Assembly: GCF_003144115.1 (NCBI RefSeq)
Contig: NW_020312024.1
Location: 186,001 to 250,000, forward strand
From: Tilletiopsis washingtonensis
Lineage: Eukaryota > Basidiomycota > Exobasidiomycetes > Entylomatales
Length of the DNA stretch: 64,000 nucleotides
Direction: 5' to 3'
Position 1 is the first letter of the stretch. Each line of letters starts with the position of its first letter. Of this stretch, positions 1 to 9,591 are shown piece after piece. Position numbers and translations under genes: made by a program. Under the pieces are notes generated by a model. That model did not search any database. It saw only the letters and a list, made by a program, of their open reading frames with translations, and was not told where the DNA came from.

Positions 1-236
1 GTACGAGCAAAGATTTGCGCTCACTTCTGTGTATGTTCAAGGCTGTGAAGCTCATCAGTCTCGGTGTGAGGGCGACTGGAGTGAGCGCGACTGGGCATGT
101 CATACGCAGGCGGACGCGCCGCCGCCGTTCCGACGGCTCCGCGCGCGGGCCTCCACTTGAACGTCTAGCGCTGCCGTGCCCGCGAGATCAGCGAGCAGCT
201 TGCGGCTGCCACTCTCCCTCTCACCACCACCGCAAC
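1..236. other. Left edge and 5' region of the dehydrogenase gene
   Basis: No gene is supported here. An open frame runs in from the left in the same frame as the dehydrogenase, but its translation is not dehydrogenase-like until the ATG at 237, which directly precedes the Rossmann fold. It is best read as promoter and 5' leader. The stretch just before the ATG is rich in CTC and CAC, the kind of pyrimidine-rich leader seen before several other starts in this window. Confidence 0.5.
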
Positions 237-1174
237 ATGTCCGTCGCCAACCTGCGCTTCCTCATCACCGGCGGCGCTCGCGGCCTCGGGCGCGGCCTCA
301 CTGCCTGGCTCGTGCAGCGCGGCCACGACGCGTACATTCTCGACGCGGACGCCGGCGAGCTGAAGCACACGCTCGGCACGCACCTGCCGTCGCTGAAGCC
401 GGCAGCCGGCAGCGCCAAGCTGGGCCGCTTCGAAGGCGCAGAGTGTGACATTTCAAACGCAGAGCAGGTCGGCGAGGCCGTGCGCAAGGCGGCACAGGTG
501 GGTAAGCTGCATGACCTTCCATGCGCCCTGCTGACCTCCAGCCAGTGGCACCGCGGCGGGCTGCTCGACGTGCTGGTCAACAACGCAGGTCGCGCAAATC
601 CGTACTGGGCGGACGGCCGCACGTTTGAGCAGATCGACGTGCAAGAGTGGCGGACGTACATCGACACCAACCTGAGCGGCGCCTTCTACGTCTCCAAGGC
701 CGCCGTGCCGTTCCTCAAGGCCAGCGCGCGTGGAGAGGAGGAGCCACGAGGCGCCATTGTACACACTTCGTCGATCCGCGCTAAGCAGTCTGAGCCAAAT
801 CAGGAGGGCTATGCCAGCGCGTGAGTGAGCCATGCTCATGCTTCGAGCCTTGTTGGCTGACACCCTGCCACAGCAAAGCCGGCCTGCTCGGCATGACGCA
901 CTCGATGGCCAGCTCGCTCGCCGACGCACAGTACCGCATTCGCGTGAACGCCGTTCTGCCTGGCTGGTTCCCTACGGACCAAGAGTCGAGCGCCGGCGGC
1001 GCGTGGGACGACGGCCTGACGAAGGAGGACCACGAGCAGCACTGGGCGGGGCGCGTGGGCAAGATGGAGGACTATGCGCAGGCGGTATTCTTCATGGCTA
1101 CCAATGGCTTCGTCACGGGCCAGGAGATCGTCGTGGATGGAGGCATGACGCGCAAGATGGTGTATGTCGAGTAG
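237..1174 (+). CDS. Short-chain dehydrogenase/reductase (SDR family)
   Basis: Three exons (237-497, 546-820, 874-1174) join in phase to give 278 residues. The product is a classical SDR, an NAD(P)(H)-dependent oxidoreductase. Visible features are the glycine-rich nucleotide motif TGGARGLG at residues 11-18, NNAG at 99-102, a catalytic serine in HTSS and the active-site YASAK at 176-180. Intron 2 interrupts the Ala codon just before the catalytic Lys, so the join is confirmed by the motif. The C-terminal part has the usual VNAVLPGW and VDGG segments. Intron 1 is 48 nt, a multiple of three and stop-free, so unspliced transcripts would stay in frame, but removing it gives the better family fit. 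The start is the ATG right before the Rossmann fold; no targeting peptide is seen, so a cytosolic enzyme is likely. Substrate and pathway cannot be told from sequence, and the neighbours give no hint. Confidence 0.9.
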
Positions 1175-1747
1175 AGGGGTTGCCGCAACACGTCTGGACG
1201 ATCTCGTAGTCGGGCGAAGGCCCCGGCAGCAGGAATGGCATGCTCTCGCTGGACAAGTTGCAGTCGTCGAAGGTGCGCATCTGTCGCTCCAGTCGCAAAC
1301 TTGCCAGCCGCTAGGTGACAGCCGCAGTCGCAAGAGTGAAGGCGCCGCAGCGCGCAGCGAAGACGTACGGCCTTTGATGTGAGCACAGCAGAGCATCAGC
1401 CAGCATCGGTGCCGCCGCTGGCATCGGTCGCAAGAGCGGCAGCCGCAACGCAGCCGCAGCTGCAGAACGCAGCGAGCCACACCCGCCTCGCGGCTCGCAC
1501 CGCACGCGGCGCAGGCAAGCGCAGCAGCATCAGGGCCGTGCGCAAGCTCAAGCGAGATGTGGAGGTCTGCTGTCGACAGAGCGAGCAGCGCACGGGTCGC
1601 AGCGCGGCATGCTGCGCTTTCAGGCAGCGGGCGGGCGACGGGCGGCTGCAGCTGCTGCTGCTGCGGCATGGCGCAGTTGCGAGGGTGCCTCGCAGACGCG
1701 GCGGCCGGCCGCCTGTGTGCGCGCGCTGTTCCCACGCGACGCTGCGC

Positions 1748-1760
1748 GAAGCTTCGCGAG
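1748..1760 (+). promoter_or_regulatory. Heat-shock element (three alternating GAA/TTC units)
   Basis: GAA, two bases, TTC, two bases, GAG: three alternating five-base units, the last with one mismatch, matching the trimeric binding site of heat-shock factor Hsf1. It lies about 375 bases upstream of the small heat-shock protein start codon, a plausible distance for an upstream activating site. Confidence 0.75.
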
Positions 1761-1921
1761 CCCGCGCCTCGTCCCACCGCCGCTTGCTCTCGTGCGCTCC
1801 CATCCATGGGCTCGGCGCAGCGCTGTCCAGGGCCCGGCCGGCTGGCTTGTGCGCAGATTGCGCTGCGGCCCCGCATCTCCGCCGCTCTCGATGGTGCTCG
1901 ACGCTGCGAGAGGCGGTGCTC

Positions 1922-1934
1922 GAGCCTTCGCGAA
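1922..1934 (+). promoter_or_regulatory. Heat-shock element (second copy)
   Basis: GAG, two bases, TTC, two bases, GAA: again three correctly phased units, the first with one mismatch. It is about 60 bases upstream of the TATA box of the HSP20 gene. Two phased elements in front of this gene class are unlikely to be chance and support Hsf1 control. Confidence 0.8.
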
Positions 1935-1995
1935 AGGGCCCGCCGCCCTTCCACCCGCTTCGCCCCCGCTGCGAGCCAGACGTCTGCGAGAGGCA

Positions 1996-2000
1996 TATAA
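1996..2000 (+). promoter_or_regulatory. TATA box of the HSP20 gene
   Basis: CATATAAG sits 122 bases before the start codon in an otherwise very GC-rich stretch. With initiation some 30 bases downstream the 5' leader would be about 90 bases. A clear TATA box fits a strongly inducible stress gene; most other genes here show none. Confidence 0.75.
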
Positions 2001-2121
2001 GGAGGCCCTCGCCGGCCTCGCTCCTGCTTCCTGCACCTCACACCACTCAGCACTCAGCACTCGACTAGCACCTCACTCCCGCGCCACATTCACCAGCACC
2101 ACCCATCACCGCGTCTGCACC

Positions 2122-2903
2122 ATGTCGCTCGCCCACCACCTCTTCACGCTGTAAGTTGCCGCACGCTCCTGCACTGCTCCTGCCTCATCGCTGACGTCTC
2201 AGGCCCTACTTCAGCTCGCCCTTCGAGTGGCACGCCGACGACTCGCCGGCCGCCGCTCCGGCGCACAGCAAGGCCGGCGAGCACGGCCTGCAGCGTGCCG
2301 GCTCCTTCTTCCACCCCACGCACGTGCGCGGCCCGGCTATGGACGTGCACGAGCTCAAGGACCAGTACGTCGTCGAGCTCGAGCTGCCCGGCGTGCGCAA
2401 GGGTGAGTGACGACGAGTCGCAGCACGAACTCGGCTGTATGCTCACACCTCACGCGCTTCACAGAGGACGTCAAGCTCGAGGTCGACGAGAAGCACCGCC
2501 GCGTCTCCATCGCCGGCACGCTCAAGGCCGAGCACCATGTCGAGGAGCCCGCCGCGGCCGCCGACAAGACGGCGGCGCCCAAGGACAACGGCGCCAAGGG
2601 CAACGGCAACGAGAAGAAGGACGGCAAGCACGTGGCCAAGCAGGCCGCCGAGCCGCGTCCCCGCGTGCTCATCTGTGAGTCGTCTTCGCCGTGCTCGTCA
2701 CACGCATACACCTGCTCACACCATCCCCAGCCGAGCGCGCCTTTGGCAGCTTCCAGCGCTCGTTTACGCTCCCGCAGGCCGCCGACCTGAGCGACATCCA
2801 CGCCGCCTTCGCGGACGGCGTGCTGCGCATCAACGTGCGCAAGACGGTGCCCAAGGACGAGTCGACGGTGCGCAGCATCGCCATCGAGGACGCGCGCCTC
2901 TGA
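2122..2903 (+). CDS. Small heat-shock protein, HSP20/alpha-crystallin family
   Basis: Four exons (2122-2150, 2203-2402, 2465-2674, 2731-2903) give 203 residues. The protein is an ATP-independent holdase that binds unfolding proteins and forms oligomers. The alpha-crystallin domain starts near VHELKDQYVVELELPGV (about residue 55) and ends with the GVLRINVRK strand near the C-terminus. As in many fungal HSP20 proteins, the middle of the domain carries a long charged, Ala/Lys/Gly-rich loop (about residues 105-140), followed by ERAFGSFQRSFTLP. The first exon is only 29 nt. All junctions keep phase and rebuild conserved residues, for example Ser across the third intron. Upstream lie two heat-shock elements and a TATA box, so induction by Hsf1 is inferred. 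It is convergent with ATP1. I cannot tell which paralogue of the family it is. Confidence 0.95.
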
Positions 2904-3249
2904 TCGCCTCGCCTCGCCCCTCGCTCTGACGTTCCGCCTCTGCGGACGAGGATGCGCCTCGCGCTCCTGACCATGTAGCCGCCTCCTGATCCCCAATCAT
3001 ACTGTTACCCACTCGACCAATGCATGCCTCTCTCACTCATCTGATGCCCGAGTCTGATGTCCTCCGTGATCTCGCGCGATGTTGTTCACGGTGCATTTCA
3101 ATTCTCTTTAGGGGTAGAACTGGCGCAGACGGTCGATTTGCACGCCGAGCGAGCCGGCATGAGGACAGGCGACGAGCAGAGCGCCATCGCCGTGTAGCCT
3201 CAGCATACTACGCCTGCCCGCCACGCGCGCGCGCACGGCTCAGAGACGC
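2904..3249. other. Convergent 3' region between HSP20 and ATP1
   Basis: About 350 bases separating the stop codons of two convergent genes. It should contain both 3' untranslated regions and terminators. The segment is less GC-rich than its surroundings (for example CAATTCTCTTTAGG near 3100), as expected for fungal 3' ends. No gene or RNA was recognised. Confidence 0.6.
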
Positions 3250-5556
3250 TTAGTTGGAGAGGAACGAGCTGACGTTCTCCTCGATGAAGGAGCGCATCTT
3301 CTCCTCGAGGTCCTTGCTCGGCTTGCCGGCGCTGACCTGGTCGAGCAGGGCCGTGTTGCTCTTGAGCCTGCGGGTGAAGCGTCGCATCAGCACGTGCATA
3401 CAGGGAAGCCTCTCGCGTCCACTCACGAAGGCAGGAACTGCTCCTCCCAGGCGGTGATCTTCTCGACGGGCACCTTGTCGAGGAGACCAGCAGTGCCGGC
3501 GAAGATCAGGGGGATCTGCACCTCGGTGGCCATGGGGCTGAACTGAGCCTGCTTCAGCAGCTCCGTCAGGCGCGCGCCACGGTCGAGCGTGCGGCGCGAG
3601 GCGGGGTCCACTGTGGTGTTGCGCAGTGAGCAACGGACGTGGACTTCGGCACGCCACGGCTACTCACGGTCGGAACCGAACTGGGCGAAGGCAGCCAGCT
3701 CACGGTACTGGGCAAGCGAGAGCTTGAGCGAACCGGCGACGGACTCTGCAGGGCCAGGGGTGAGCATCGATCGCGAGCACGCACGCGCCGCGTCACGCAC
3801 TGTACAGCTTCGTCTGGGCAGCCGAGCCGACACGCGACACGGACAGACCGACGTTGACGGCCGGGCGGATACCCTTGAAGAAGAGCTCGGACTCGAGGAA
3901 GATCTGGCCGTCGGTGATGGAAATGACGTTGGTGGGAATGAAGGCCGACACGTCACCACCCTGCGTCTCAATGATGGGCAGGGCAGTGAGCGAGCCGCCG
4001 CCGTGGGTGTCGTTCATCTTGGCGGCACGCTCGAGCAGGCGAGAGTGCAGGTAGAAGACGTCTCCGGGGTAGGCCTCACGTCCGGGCGGGCGACGCAGCA
4101 GCAGCGACATCTGACGGTAGGCGACGGCCTGCTTGGACAGGTCGTCGAAGACGATGAGGGCGTGCTTGCCGTTGTCGCGGAACCACTCGCCGATGGCGCA
4201 GCCCGAGAAGGGGGCCAGGTACTGCAGCGGCGCGGCCTCCGAGGCCGTGGCGGCGACGATGACGGTGTACTTCATGGCGTCGTTGGCCTCGAGCGTCTGC
4301 ACGAGCTGCGCGACGGTGGAGCGCTTCTGGCCGACGGCGACGTAGACGCAGTACAGCTTCTTGCTCTCCTCCTGGCCGTCGTTCCAGCGCTTCTGGTTGA
4401 GGATCGTGTCGATGGCGACGGCCGTCTTGCCGGTCTGACGGTCACCGATGATCAGCTCACGCTGGCCACGGCCGATGGGCACCATGGCGTCGATCGGCTT
4501 GATGCCGGTCTGCATGGGCTCGTGCACGGAGCGGCGCGGCAGAATGCCGGGCGCCTTGAGCGAGGCACGGCGGCGCTCGGCGGCCTCGATGGGGCCCTTG
4601 CCGTCGATGGGGTTGCCGAGCGCGTCGACGACACGACCGAGCATGTTGGGGCCGACGGGCACGTCGACAATCTGGCCGGTACGCTTGACGGTGTCGCCCT
4701 CACGGATGGCACGGTCGGAGCCGAAGATGGACACACCGACGTTGTCGGCCTCGAGGTTGAGGCACATGCCGCGGACGCCCGACGAGAACTCCACCATCTC
4801 CTCGGCCATGACGTTGCGCAGGCCGTAGACACGGGCGATACCGTCACCGATGGCTGAGACGGGGCCGCGTCAGCGATGCTGCGACACCACACGCGGATGC
4901 GCGAAGAAGCGGCAAAGGGTCGGGCGCGGCCGTGCGCACGCGAAGATCGCCCTCGCATCAGGCCTGATCCACCTCGCAAAATTCGGCAGCGCTCCAGAGA
5001 GCTGCTGGCGATGCCTCAGAGCCCAGCGGTCACGATCTGTGTGCCGCGCGCCCTCGGCCAAGCCCCCACGCAGTCCGTGCTACTGCCCGTCCTTCGCACG
5101 AAGCCCTACTCACTCAGCACGCGGCCAGTCTCCTGGACATCACCACCAGCGCCGGCGCCGGAGATGCGCTGCTCAAGGATCGAGCTGACCTCAGCGGCGG
5201 CTGTGGACGAGAGGTGAGCAGGTGCGCGGGTCGGCGAGGCAGCGGCCGGCACGCACCGGGCTTAGCCGTGGCGTAGGTGCGCACGGCCTGGGCGGCAACG
5301 CGGGGAGCGGCGATGCGGGCCTGATGGGCGAGCAGCGGGTGCAGCATGTGCGCAGAAAGTGTGCGAAGAGAGCGGGCAGCAGAGGCAGCGCAAGGAGCGA
5401 GGCAGAGAGAGAATAAGAAGGAAGAAAGGGCGTCAGTCAGAGCTCGCAGCTGCCGGCAGCACGCGGCCAGCGGCGCCCGCAGCGCACGCATGCGGCACTC
5501 ACAGCCGAGGGCACGGCGGCACGGGCCAGCGAGCGGCCTGCAGTGCGAGCGAGCAT
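3250..5556 (-). CDS. ATP1: Mitochondrial F1-ATP synthase subunit alpha
   Basis: Seven exons on the minus strand (5503-5556, 5257-5320, 5114-5200, 3801-4853, 3668-3745, 3427-3610, 3250-3367) give 545 residues, the same length as the yeast protein. It is the regulatory, nucleotide-binding alpha subunit of the F1 catalytic head in the mitochondrial matrix. An Arg/Ala-rich presequence fills roughly the first 30 residues. The P-loop GDRQTGKT is at about 205-212; other family landmarks are [33 protein letters not shown] and the C-terminal [17 protein letters not shown]. Most introns are 55-80 nt, but the first and third are longer (about 180 and 260 nt). Exons 2, 3, 5 and 7 are short (64-118 nt); each junction restores conserved sequence. 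The gene is divergent from mitochondrial bL21 across a shared 680-base region with a CCAAT box, suggesting co-regulation of respiratory functions. Confidence 0.98.
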
Positions 5557-5944
5557 GGTGCAGGAAGGTGTAGGGAAGGGTGCGGGTGGGAGGGGCAGGG
5601 AGGGGAGCGAAGCGAAGGCGGCGGCGCTGGCACGCCCCAAGCGGCGCCGCGTGCGCTGCTTGCTGGCGGCGCTGCCGGCGACGACTCGCCTCGGCGGCGC
5701 CTGCCGGACGTCGAGCGCTTGGCTGGCGGCGCGCACGCGCCCAGCGCCGGCCGGCCTGCGACGAGAAGAAGCTGCGCCAGCGCTGCTCCAGCGCCCGCCG
5801 ATTCCCCCCGAGGGCGCGCACACTGCCCGCGTGCCCGCCCGCCGCGTCTCGCCGTGCGCGCCGCAGAGGCCGCAGGCGCCGCCGCGTGGCGAGCGACTAC
5901 GACATTCCCGCGCCAGGCGCCCGACGGCGAATACAACGGCCGCT

Positions 5945-5960
5945 GTAGTCAGATGACTAC
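5945..5960. promoter_or_regulatory. Palindromic site GTAGTCA-GA-TGACTAC
   Basis: A perfect 7-base inverted repeat separated by 2 bases, of the form expected for a dimeric transcription factor; the TGACT half-sites resemble bZIP sites. It lies 26 bases from the CCAAT box between two mitochondrial genes. Function is inferred from symmetry and position only. Confidence 0.4.
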
Positions 5961-5985
5961 AACCGGCTCTCCGCGGCGAGAAGAA

Positions 5986-5990
5986 ATTGG
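5986..5990 (-). promoter_or_regulatory. CCAAT box (candidate HAP/NF-Y site)
   Basis: ATTGG on the plus strand, read as CCAAT on the minus strand, 430 bases upstream of ATP1 and about 250 bases upstream of the bL21 start. CCAAT boxes are rare in sequence this rich in G and C, and HAP control of ATP synthase genes is established in other fungi. Confidence 0.5.
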
Positions 5991-6236
5991 CTCGGCCGCC
6001 GAGCGCGAGCTCACCGTCAAGTCATCAGCGGTCCGACACTCCCTGAGCACTCAGCCCAGCTCCTCGTCACCCAGCTCCGGCACCGCACGCACCTCGCCGA
6101 CAAGCCCACAGCCGCACACGCGCCGACCGCACCTCAGCGTAGCCAGCTGCACGTGTCTAGCTGCTGTGACAGCATCGCCCTCGCTGTCTCATCTCGGCAC
6201 GCCTTGTCACGCGACCACCTCCACAGCCCGCACAGC

Positions 6237-7431
6237 ATGGGTGCGTCCAGACACGCGCCGCCCGGAGCGCCTCGCTCTGAGCTGACGTCCTCGCGCACGC
6301 TCAGCTCTCCGTCTCGCTGTCGCCTCGGCGCTGGCGTCTGGCAGTGCGCTGAAGGGGAAGGGCCCGGCCGTCGCGCGGGCAGCAGCCGCAGGTGAGTGGA
6401 CTTGCTTCTCTGCTGCCACAGGGCTGTGGGCGGCACGAGCAGGTGCAGGGTACAGCGTCGACAGTGCCTAAAGGAGCTTCGTCTCCGATGACGAGGAGCG
6501 GTTGAGAGCGCGAGCTGCTGGCCTTGGCGACCGGTGCGCAAAGGCAGAGGTGCGGAGCTGCGTTTCTCTCTGGGGCCCCTGCCCTCGGCACTGCTCTGCG
6601 AGTGCCTCGTCAGTCTGAGCTCGCTGCCGGACATGGGCGCTGTCTGCTACGCTGGCGTGTCGGTGTGTCGGCAGCGTAATAGCAGGCGATGCAGTGCTGT
6701 GAAGCGCATCGCCATGTGGTTTGTGCTGATCTCTTCTCTTCTCAGAGCTGCGTGCCTTCAGTACTTCGGCATGCTCTAGCTCTGCACGGCCAGTGACAGC
6801 TGCGCCCGTCTCTGTCTCCTCCGGTGTGCTGCCCAGCGCCGCCGTGACATCTACAGCCGAGGCGCTGTCGCTGTTGCGCGGACAGCCCTCGCACTACGTG
6901 CTTGCCTCTCTGGCCGGGCGCACGCTGCTCCTCACGCCTTCCGACCTCTTCACGCTGCCGCGGCTGCGCGACGTGCAGGTGGGCGATGTGCTGGAGCTGA
7001 CGCGTATCCACGAAGTCGGCTCGCGCGACTACACGCTGCGTGCTCAAGACCCGCTCTCGACGCGCGAGCGCGGTGCCGTCACGCTGCTGCGGCGCAGCGT
7101 TGGCAGTCCCGACGCCACGCTCGCCCGTGCACTCGACGGCCTCGTCCTCTCGCCCGAGTCCGCAGCGCTGGCAGAGCAGGGTGCACTGCGCACCTCCAAG
7201 ACGTCGTGGGCCACGCGCCTGGCGCACTCGGGCCTGGCACACGTCGGCGCCGTGCTGCCGGCCAGCACCGTCAGTGTGCGTGCCGTCGTCGTCGAGCACA
7301 CAAAGGGCGCCATGGAGCGCATCGAGAAGAAAAAGCGGAGGAAAGGCTACAAGAAGACGATTGAGCACAAGCAGCCGTACACGCGCATCCGCGTCGATGA
7401 GATTGTGCTCGGACAGGGCGAGAATGCGTAA
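6237..7431 (+). CDS. Mitochondrial large-subunit ribosomal protein bL21m
   Basis: The main exon (6746-7431) begins at a good acceptor and encodes an import presequence (RAFSTSACSSSARP), then bL21 sequence: YVLASLAGRTLLLTPSDL, a GDVLEL strand, and the C-terminal EHTKGAMERIEKKKRRKGYK with YTRIRVDEIVLG. bL21 is a 23S rRNA-binding protein of the large subunit, acting here in mitochondrial translation. The main exon has no ATG at its beginning. The simplest solution is a 4-nt first exon (ATGG at 6237-6240) joined over a 505-base intron with a GTGCGT donor; the join is in phase and gives 229 residues starting M-E-L-R-A-F. A strong alternative donor at 6392 does not keep the frame. The 5' end is therefore tentative while the body is firm. 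It is divergent from ATP1 and convergent with SSL1, 74 bases between stop codons. Confidence 0.85.
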
Positions 7432-7505
7432 TGTCACTCTGTAATGCTGACTGCAAGCGATGTGCGGTGCGCCTCGCTGCGGGAGGGGTGGTGCATTGCT
7501 CATGG

Positions 7506-9285
7506 CTATGCGCAGCCGGGGCACACGTGGAGCGTCTCGTGCACAAACGTGTCGCACTCGATGCAGAAGTGCTCGCCGCACGCCTCGCACGCATAGCGGC
7601 CCGTGGGCGAGACGTTCTCGCTCGAGACGGCAGCGGCGCGCGCAGCTGGCGTGTCAATCGCAAAGGGCGTCGAGCAGCCGTGGCACGTCGGCGAGACGTC
7701 CTCTGCTGCGTCGAGACTGCGGCGAGTGTCAGCATGAGGTGTCTTGCTTGTCGCTCGACGCGACACTCACTCGTCCCACTCGACGGGCGCGTAGTACGGC
7801 GTCGGGAAGAGGTGGTGGTAGGAGCGGGCCAGATGCGTGCTGAGCACAATGGTCATGCCGCAGATGGGGCAGTCGGTCGGCACGTCGCACACCTTTGCCT
7901 CGCAGCGCGGACAGACGAACGCCGTGCCGGACTTGATGCGTCCGTGGCAGGCGCACAGCGATGCCGGCGCCGCAGCAGGCAGACGCAGGGGAAAGGCCAT
8001 GCACAGCAGATCGCCGCCATCTGGAGCCGCGTCCTCGGCCTGTGCGGGGTTGCGCTTGGGCGCCAGGATTTCGGGCGGCGCGACGGACTGGAAGAGAACA
8101 TCGCGCAGATGGCCCTCGTTGAGCGCCACGGCAAACGTGCCGCCTGTGCGCACGGTGACGGTCTTGCAGACCTTGACCTCGGCGGCGAGACAGACCATGG
8201 ACACACGGATGCGCTCCTCTGCGAGGGTGTCGATCGTCGTGTGGATGTTGGACGGATCGCATGTCGTCAGGGAGCCGAAGAGCACGAGGATCTCTCGCGA
8301 GGACGAGGCGGGCAAGTGACTGGACCTGGCGTGAGCACGAGGCGAGCTAGACTGCCGAGCCCACTCACGCGAGACTGCTGCGCGCCATCTCGAGCGCATT
8401 CTGCAGACTCGGCTCTCCCTTGGGCTCCAGACGCCGTGCGTTGGACAGCGCCGCAAGATGGTCCACCACGTTGCCTGCACTGCATGATGAGCAACGGCCG
8501 AGGCTCGCTCACGAGCTGCACTCACCGCCGAGAAGCCCGAGCCGCTCAGCAATGCCGTCTCGCGTGGCGATGATGCCGAGCTGGCCTATCGGATTCTGAT
8601 CGAAGTACTCGGTGACGAACTCGCGAGCGTACTGGAGCGACAGTGCGTGCCTGGACGTTGCCGTCAGCAGGCGGGTCGAGTCTGACTGCCCGCGGACAAC
8701 TCACCGATTTGGCCGCAGGTCCCGCTCTGACATGCTCTCGCTCAGGTCAAGCACGAGTACGAGATGGCGAATGATGCCGCGCTGCACCGCATAGGCTGGC
8801 GGTCTCGTTCTGCGGCAAGGCCTGTCAGCTCTGCGATCACCACCACCCATGCATCCTCGAAGTGGAGGTCGCCCTCAGCACCGCACCTGACCGGCCCACA
8901 ACAGCCTTCTGACGCCGTACCGCATCCCAAGGCATGCCTTTCTCTACACTGCGCCCACTCACCGTCGCCGCTTACCCGCCTCCAACATGCCGCGCACCGT
9001 CGCCTCGAGGCCGCCCTCGCCATCCTCGCGCACGGCGTCCCAGCTGCGCTTAAACGTGGCCTCCCACGCATAGCCCGCATCCTTGCCCTTGCCCTTCTTC
9101 TTGGCCTTTGCGCCCGCAGCGACGGCTCCGCGAGTGCCTCGTGCCGCTCCGGCGGGCGCAGCTGCGGCAGAGGCGCCGGCAGCAGCGCCTCGCGAAGAAG
9201 ACGCTGCGACGGCGCGCGAAGACGAAGGCAGCGGCGCGTCCGAGTCTGAGTCGGACGCCGAGTAGTCGGAGTCGCGGGCTGGCAT
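7506..9285 (-). CDS. SSL1: TFIIH core subunit Ssl1/p44
   Basis: Six exons (8963-9285, 8705-8809, 8526-8650, 8369-8474, 7771-8325, 7506-7716) give 474 residues, close to the yeast length. Ssl1/p44 is a structural subunit of the TFIIH core and stimulates the XPD/Rad3 helicase in transcription initiation and nucleotide excision repair. Seen here: an acidic, low-complexity N-terminus; a von Willebrand A-like domain opening with GIIRHLVLVLDLSESM (DLSES at 129-133); the TREVL-type segment SSREILVLFGSL; a zinc-binding C4 region (CACHGR, CPRCEAKVC, CPICGM); the signature THLARSYHHLFP; and a C-terminal RING-like set (CHGC, CEACGEHFC, CPGC). The exon 5 acceptor has two CAG choices six bases apart (8325 or 8319), giving isoforms that differ by two residues. 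The first intron is 153 nt, the others about 50. Confidence 0.95.
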
Positions 9286-9591
9286 GGCTGCCGCTGCGAG
9301 ACCGTATGGCGAGCCTCGGGAATGCGGTGGTGGGCTGTTGTGGCAGGTGCCAAGCTGCCGACGTGGAGAGGCTGGGTGTGGTCATGCGACATGGCGCGCG
9401 GCGGCGGCGCTTCCAGGCCAGGGTCGCCGCAAGCCGTGCGCGCCTGCGGCTAGGACGAGGCGCTGCTGGCTGCACCCGTGCGCAGCGGCCGGTGCTGGCG
9501 CAACTCCACACGCGCTGCGCCGCATCTCGCTCCATGCATCCCACCTCCACCACCCCCCCTCTCTCCCCTCTCTCACTCTCATCACCCCACA

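Larger units (their letters stand above)
1175..2121. other. Intergenic region containing the heat-shock promoter
   Basis: About 950 bases without a credible gene; the open frames on both strands are GC artefacts with no domain. The right half is the promoter of the small heat-shock gene, with two heat-shock elements (1748-1760 and 1922-1934) and a TATA box (1996-2000), each listed separately. The part from 1175 to about 1700 is rich in short GCAGC-type runs and holds the 3' end of the dehydrogenase transcript; nothing else was recognised. Confidence 0.7.
5557..6236. promoter_or_regulatory. Bidirectional promoter between ATP1 and mitochondrial bL21
   Basis: This 680-base region separates two divergent nuclear genes for mitochondrial proteins. 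It contains a CCAAT box on the minus strand (ATTGG at 5986-5990), the binding motif of the HAP/NF-Y complex that drives respiratory genes in fungi, and a 7-base inverted repeat with a 2-base gap at 5945-5960. The half next to ATP1 is extremely GC-rich. That the region serves both genes is inferred from orientation and shared function. Confidence 0.6.

Noticed and set aside
3589-4857. 422-codon plus-strand frame antisense to ATP1
   Set aside because: Mirror of the highly biased ATP1 codons; no family features.
6237-6395. Larger first exon for bL21 ending at the strong donor 6392
   Set aside because: Its frame does not match any acceptor that keeps the presequence and bL21 body in phase.
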